A stretch of 54,788 nucleotides of DNA, taken from NCBI GenBank assembly GCA_019119575.1, contig DWWT01000055.1, positions 1 to 54,788 on the forward strand. The letters run 5' to 3'. The notes beneath the pieces were generated by a model. That model made no database searches. It was given only the letters and a program-made list of their open reading frames with translations, and had not been told where the DNA came from. This document shows positions 53,132 to 54,788 of the stretch, piece by piece (within the stretch, counting starts at the first letter, position 1; every line of letters starts with the position of its first letter). The DNA is from Candidatus Enterocloster excrementipullorum (GTDB lineage Bacteria; Bacillota; Clostridia; Lachnospirales; Lachnospiraceae). The position numbers were made by a program, and so were the translations under genes.

Positions 53132-53843
53132 CGGTCACGATCAGATTGTGGATGTGCTGCTTCATAATCCGGCGGGCGCTGTCCGGGTCCCGGGCCTCGA
53201 TGGCTTTAAAAATGCTCCTGTGATCGCTGGGATTGCCTACGGAAGAGGCGTTGATTATATGTTCGATCTCGGGCGAATAGTCACGGTCCGTGCGCAGCAT
53301 GGTCACTACAGCTTCCAGAACCGGGTTGCCTGAGGCGCGGGCGATCGCAATATGAAAGGGGGCGTCGGTTTCCGCCATGCTGGCGCCCGCCTTTGTCAGC
53401 TGCGCCGCCTCATCCAGGATGGCCCGGAGCGCCCGGATATTCTCTTCGCCGGCGTTTTGAGCAGCGAGAGCGGCGGCCTCCGGCTCAACGATCTCCCGGG
53501 TGACCAGCAGATTGCGGAGATGCTCCCCAAATCCATTGTTGAAAATCTCAATGGTGTCCAAAACAGCCTTAGCCTGACGCCGCTCCGCGGCGAGTTCTTT
53601 CAGCCGCAATTCTCCCGCGGGCGTGATGACTCGTCCCCGGGAGCGGCCGTTGTATTTTTCGCTTTTTAAAAAACCCTGCTTTTCAAATCTGCGCAGACAG
53701 CGCCCAATGGTAGCCTCGCTGATGGAACCGGAATCCTCGCTTTTGAGCATATCTGCTAAAAATCCTGCTCCGATGGGCTTTTCATACTGGGAAATCATTT
53801 GAAGCAGAAGGTATTCGGTTTCCTTTGAACCAAAATCACTCAT
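53040..53843 (-). CDS. FCD-domain transcriptional regulator with non-GntR winged helix
   Basis: This 267-residue regulator has residues 5-83 as a winged helix: YEKPIGAGFLADML, then SISEATIGRCLRRFEKQGF, then the wing GRSRGRVITPAG. The wing and helix resemble the NrpR/HTH_12 type more than the GntR type usually joined to FCD. Residues 95-240 are an FCD ligand-binding domain with candidate metal ligands Asp160, His164, His208 and His230. ATG 53843 has AAGGAG 7 nt before it and lies 104 bp after a good -10 box, which rules out the longer frame to 53975. Convergent with the beta-lyase gene, it probably controls the 48041-53131 operon. Confidence 0.88.
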   Translation of the reverse strand: MSDFGSKETEYLLLQMISQYEKPIGAGFLADMLKSEDSGSISEATIGRCLRRFEKQGFLKSEKYNGRSRGRVITPAGELRLKELAAERRQAKAVLDTIEIFNNGFGEHLRNLLVTREIVEPEAAALAAQNAGEENIRALRAILDEAAQLTKAGASMAETDAPFHIAIARASGNPVLEAVVTMLRTDRDYSPEIEHIINASSVGNPSDHRSIFKAIEARDPDSARRIMKQHIHNLIVTVSQYERERSAAEQPAGAQQTAPDLPAGCRY

Positions 53844-53946
53844 CGGTATCTCCTTCATTTCTGCTTTGCCTGCCGGCATCTCTGCTGTCAGGCCGGCGTA
53901 TCCCTTTGGGGGTCTCTGTTTCCCGCCGTCCTGAACAATTACTTTT

Positions 53947-53975
53947 ATTGTACTATAGAATGCCCCCTTCTGCAA
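53947..53975 (-). promoter_or_regulatory. Sigma-A promoter of the FCD regulator gene
   Basis: On the minus strand TTGCAG (53975-53970), a 17-bp spacer and TACAAT (53952-53947) form a good promoter. An inverted repeat ACAAT-N7-ATTGT (53935-53951) covers the -10 box and start site, a possible self-control site. Confidence 0.6.
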
Positions 53976-54127
53976 ATAGGATAACCGGAAAACTTGGGGG
54001 ACAGCGGGAAAATCGACGGCATTTTTCGCGGCAGTTCAAGACGATGAAATTTTTTGTATCCCTTTCTCGCTTTGATTCGTCATAATAGAATGAAAACCAG
54101 ATAAGCCATTTGGGGGATGGTGCCAGC

Positions 54128-54788
54128 ATGAAAAGAAGCAGGAAAACAGCAGTACAAATCATCGGAGGGGTTCTGCTGGCCGCCGTCTTATCCGGCCGCG
54201 GGCAGCCGGATTTTTCCGAAAAGGGAAATAATGGGTATGAAAATTTCAAAGTGGAAGAGCAAACGGAACAGGAAGGCGACTACGGGGAATGGATCCGGCA
54301 GGTGAGGGACAGCCTTGCGGGGAAAGCGGAGGGAGGGCTTACGGCCGGGGAGGATTTCAGCATTGCCCTGCTGACGTGCGGCAGCTACGGAATACCGGGA
54401 TACCGGGTGGAAGATATCAATGGAGACGACACCAGCGAACTCCTTTTTGGAGTGACAGGGACAGACCCGGCGCTGTCCGATACATGGGACGGCGTTATCT
54501 ATGATATGTATACGCTTTCCGACGGAAAAATGATACACGTGCTGAACGGCTGGGAGCGGAACCGCTATTATCTATGTGAAAATGGAATGCTGGCAAACGA
54601 GGGAGCCAGCGGGGCTTCTGATTTCCGCTATTCCTATTATACATTTGACGGAGTAAAACTGCATTTGAAGGAGTCGGTGATTTATGACGGGGGAAGAGAG
54701 GAAGAGCAGCCATGGTTTTACCTTTCCGGGGAAATGGATTCAGATGAATCCGGCGGCAGCGCGGAGGATGCGGAACCGATCAGCGAAA
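54128..54788 (+). CDS. Exported protein, partial, with altered lipobox
   Basis: This open frame runs off the window end after 220 codons. The N-terminus MKRSRKTAVQ plus a hydrophobic core resembles a lipoprotein signal, but where the lipobox cysteine is expected it reads L-S-G-R (codon CGC). The mature part is acidic. It holds the segment VEDINGDDTSELLFG, similar to the calcium-binding D-x-N-x-D loops seen in FG-GAP/VCBS-type surface proteins, and ends in a Ser/Glu/Asp-rich tail. GGGGGATGG lies before ATG 54128. I do not recognise a family. It is divergent from the regulator. Confidence 0.7.
   Translation, partial: MKRSRKTAVQIIGGVLLAAVLSGRGQPDFSEKGNNGYENFKVEEQTEQEGDYGEWIRQVRDSLAGKAEGGLTAGEDFSIALLTCGSYGIPGYRVEDINGDDTSELLFGVTGTDPALSDTWDGVIYDMYTLSDGKMIHVLNGWERNRYYLCENGMLANEGASGASDFRYSYYTFDGVKLHLKESVIYDGGREEEQPWFYLSGEMDSDESGGSAEDAEPISE

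Noticed and set aside
53844..53975. Longer N-terminus for the FCD regulator
   Set aside because: It would start upstream of the -10 box and predicted transcript start; ATG 53843 has a strong ribosome site.
1..54788. CRISPR array, prophage, complete insertion sequence or rRNA genes
   Set aside because: No regularly spaced repeats, transposase genes or rRNA segments were seen; the only mobile-type gene is the truncated recombinase.

Overview
The window is a GC-rich (roughly 55-60 percent) stretch of a Firmicutes chromosome, most likely a Clostridia member of the Lachnospiraceae type. Supporting this are the single-chain ~1250-residue PurL, the DUF1846 protein, the formate-tetrahydrofolate ligase, the CspB-like S8 protease, a SufC/SufB-only iron-sulfur module, and the gene order priA-def-fmt-rsmB-rlmN-prpC-prkC-rsgA-rpe-thiN with strong AGGAGG ribosome sites. 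Nearly all genes are on the plus strand. The exceptions are the TRAP pair and DUF1846 gene at the left end and one regulator near the right end.

Layout. 1-1684 (minus): TRAP binding lipoprotein and small permease; no large permease follows. 2001-3479 (minus): DUF1846. 3858-7634: purL, closed by a perfect terminator. 7836-8669: a free-standing cassette encoding half a tyrosine recombinase joined to an AP2-like DNA-binding domain, with a terminator on each side. 8914-17887: ftsK/spoIIIE, fhs, murE, murF and an M18 aminopeptidase. 17945-31260: a MATE transporter, then the long translation and cell-wall-signalling run from priA to thiN. 31389-35010: serS, a VOC protein and an SH3-NlpC/P60 wall hydrolase. 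35042-36162: a low-GC gene of unknown function that ends inside a 147-bp multi-hairpin palindromic element. 36246-36329: tRNA-Leu(CAG) with a consensus promoter and a terminator. 36602-38276: minimal sufC-sufB. 38389-40179: S8 protease. 40321-47805: dGTPase, dnaG, rpoD, trmK, nif3 and a TGS-type nucleoside kinase, ending in a clear terminator. 48041-53131: a catabolic-looking operon (DUF5058 membrane protein, a second small membrane protein, AbgB-like M20 hydrolase, ornithine-cyclodeaminase-family enzyme, PatB/MalY beta-lyase). It converges on an FCD-domain regulator (53040-53843, minus). 54128 onward: a truncated exported protein.

How the parts work together. The middle of the window is core metabolism: translation start and maturation (def, fmt, rsmB, rlmN, rsgA), wall-linked Ser/Thr phosphorylation (prpC/prkC), wall synthesis and remodelling (murE, murF, NlpC/P60), and replication/transcription (priA, dnaG, rpoD, ftsK). 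The best candidate for an undescribed system is the 48041-53843 locus. I read it as a two-subunit DUF5058-type importer feeding an amidohydrolase and a C-S beta-lyase, that is, uptake and breakdown of an N-acylated or peptide-linked cysteine S-conjugate or a related amino-acid conjugate. That pathway is inference. Also notable are the recombinase-AP2 chimera, the cloverleaf-shaped repeat at 36016-36162, and a leader before the S8 protease in which a hairpin appears to bring a distant Shine-Dalgarno site next to the start codon.
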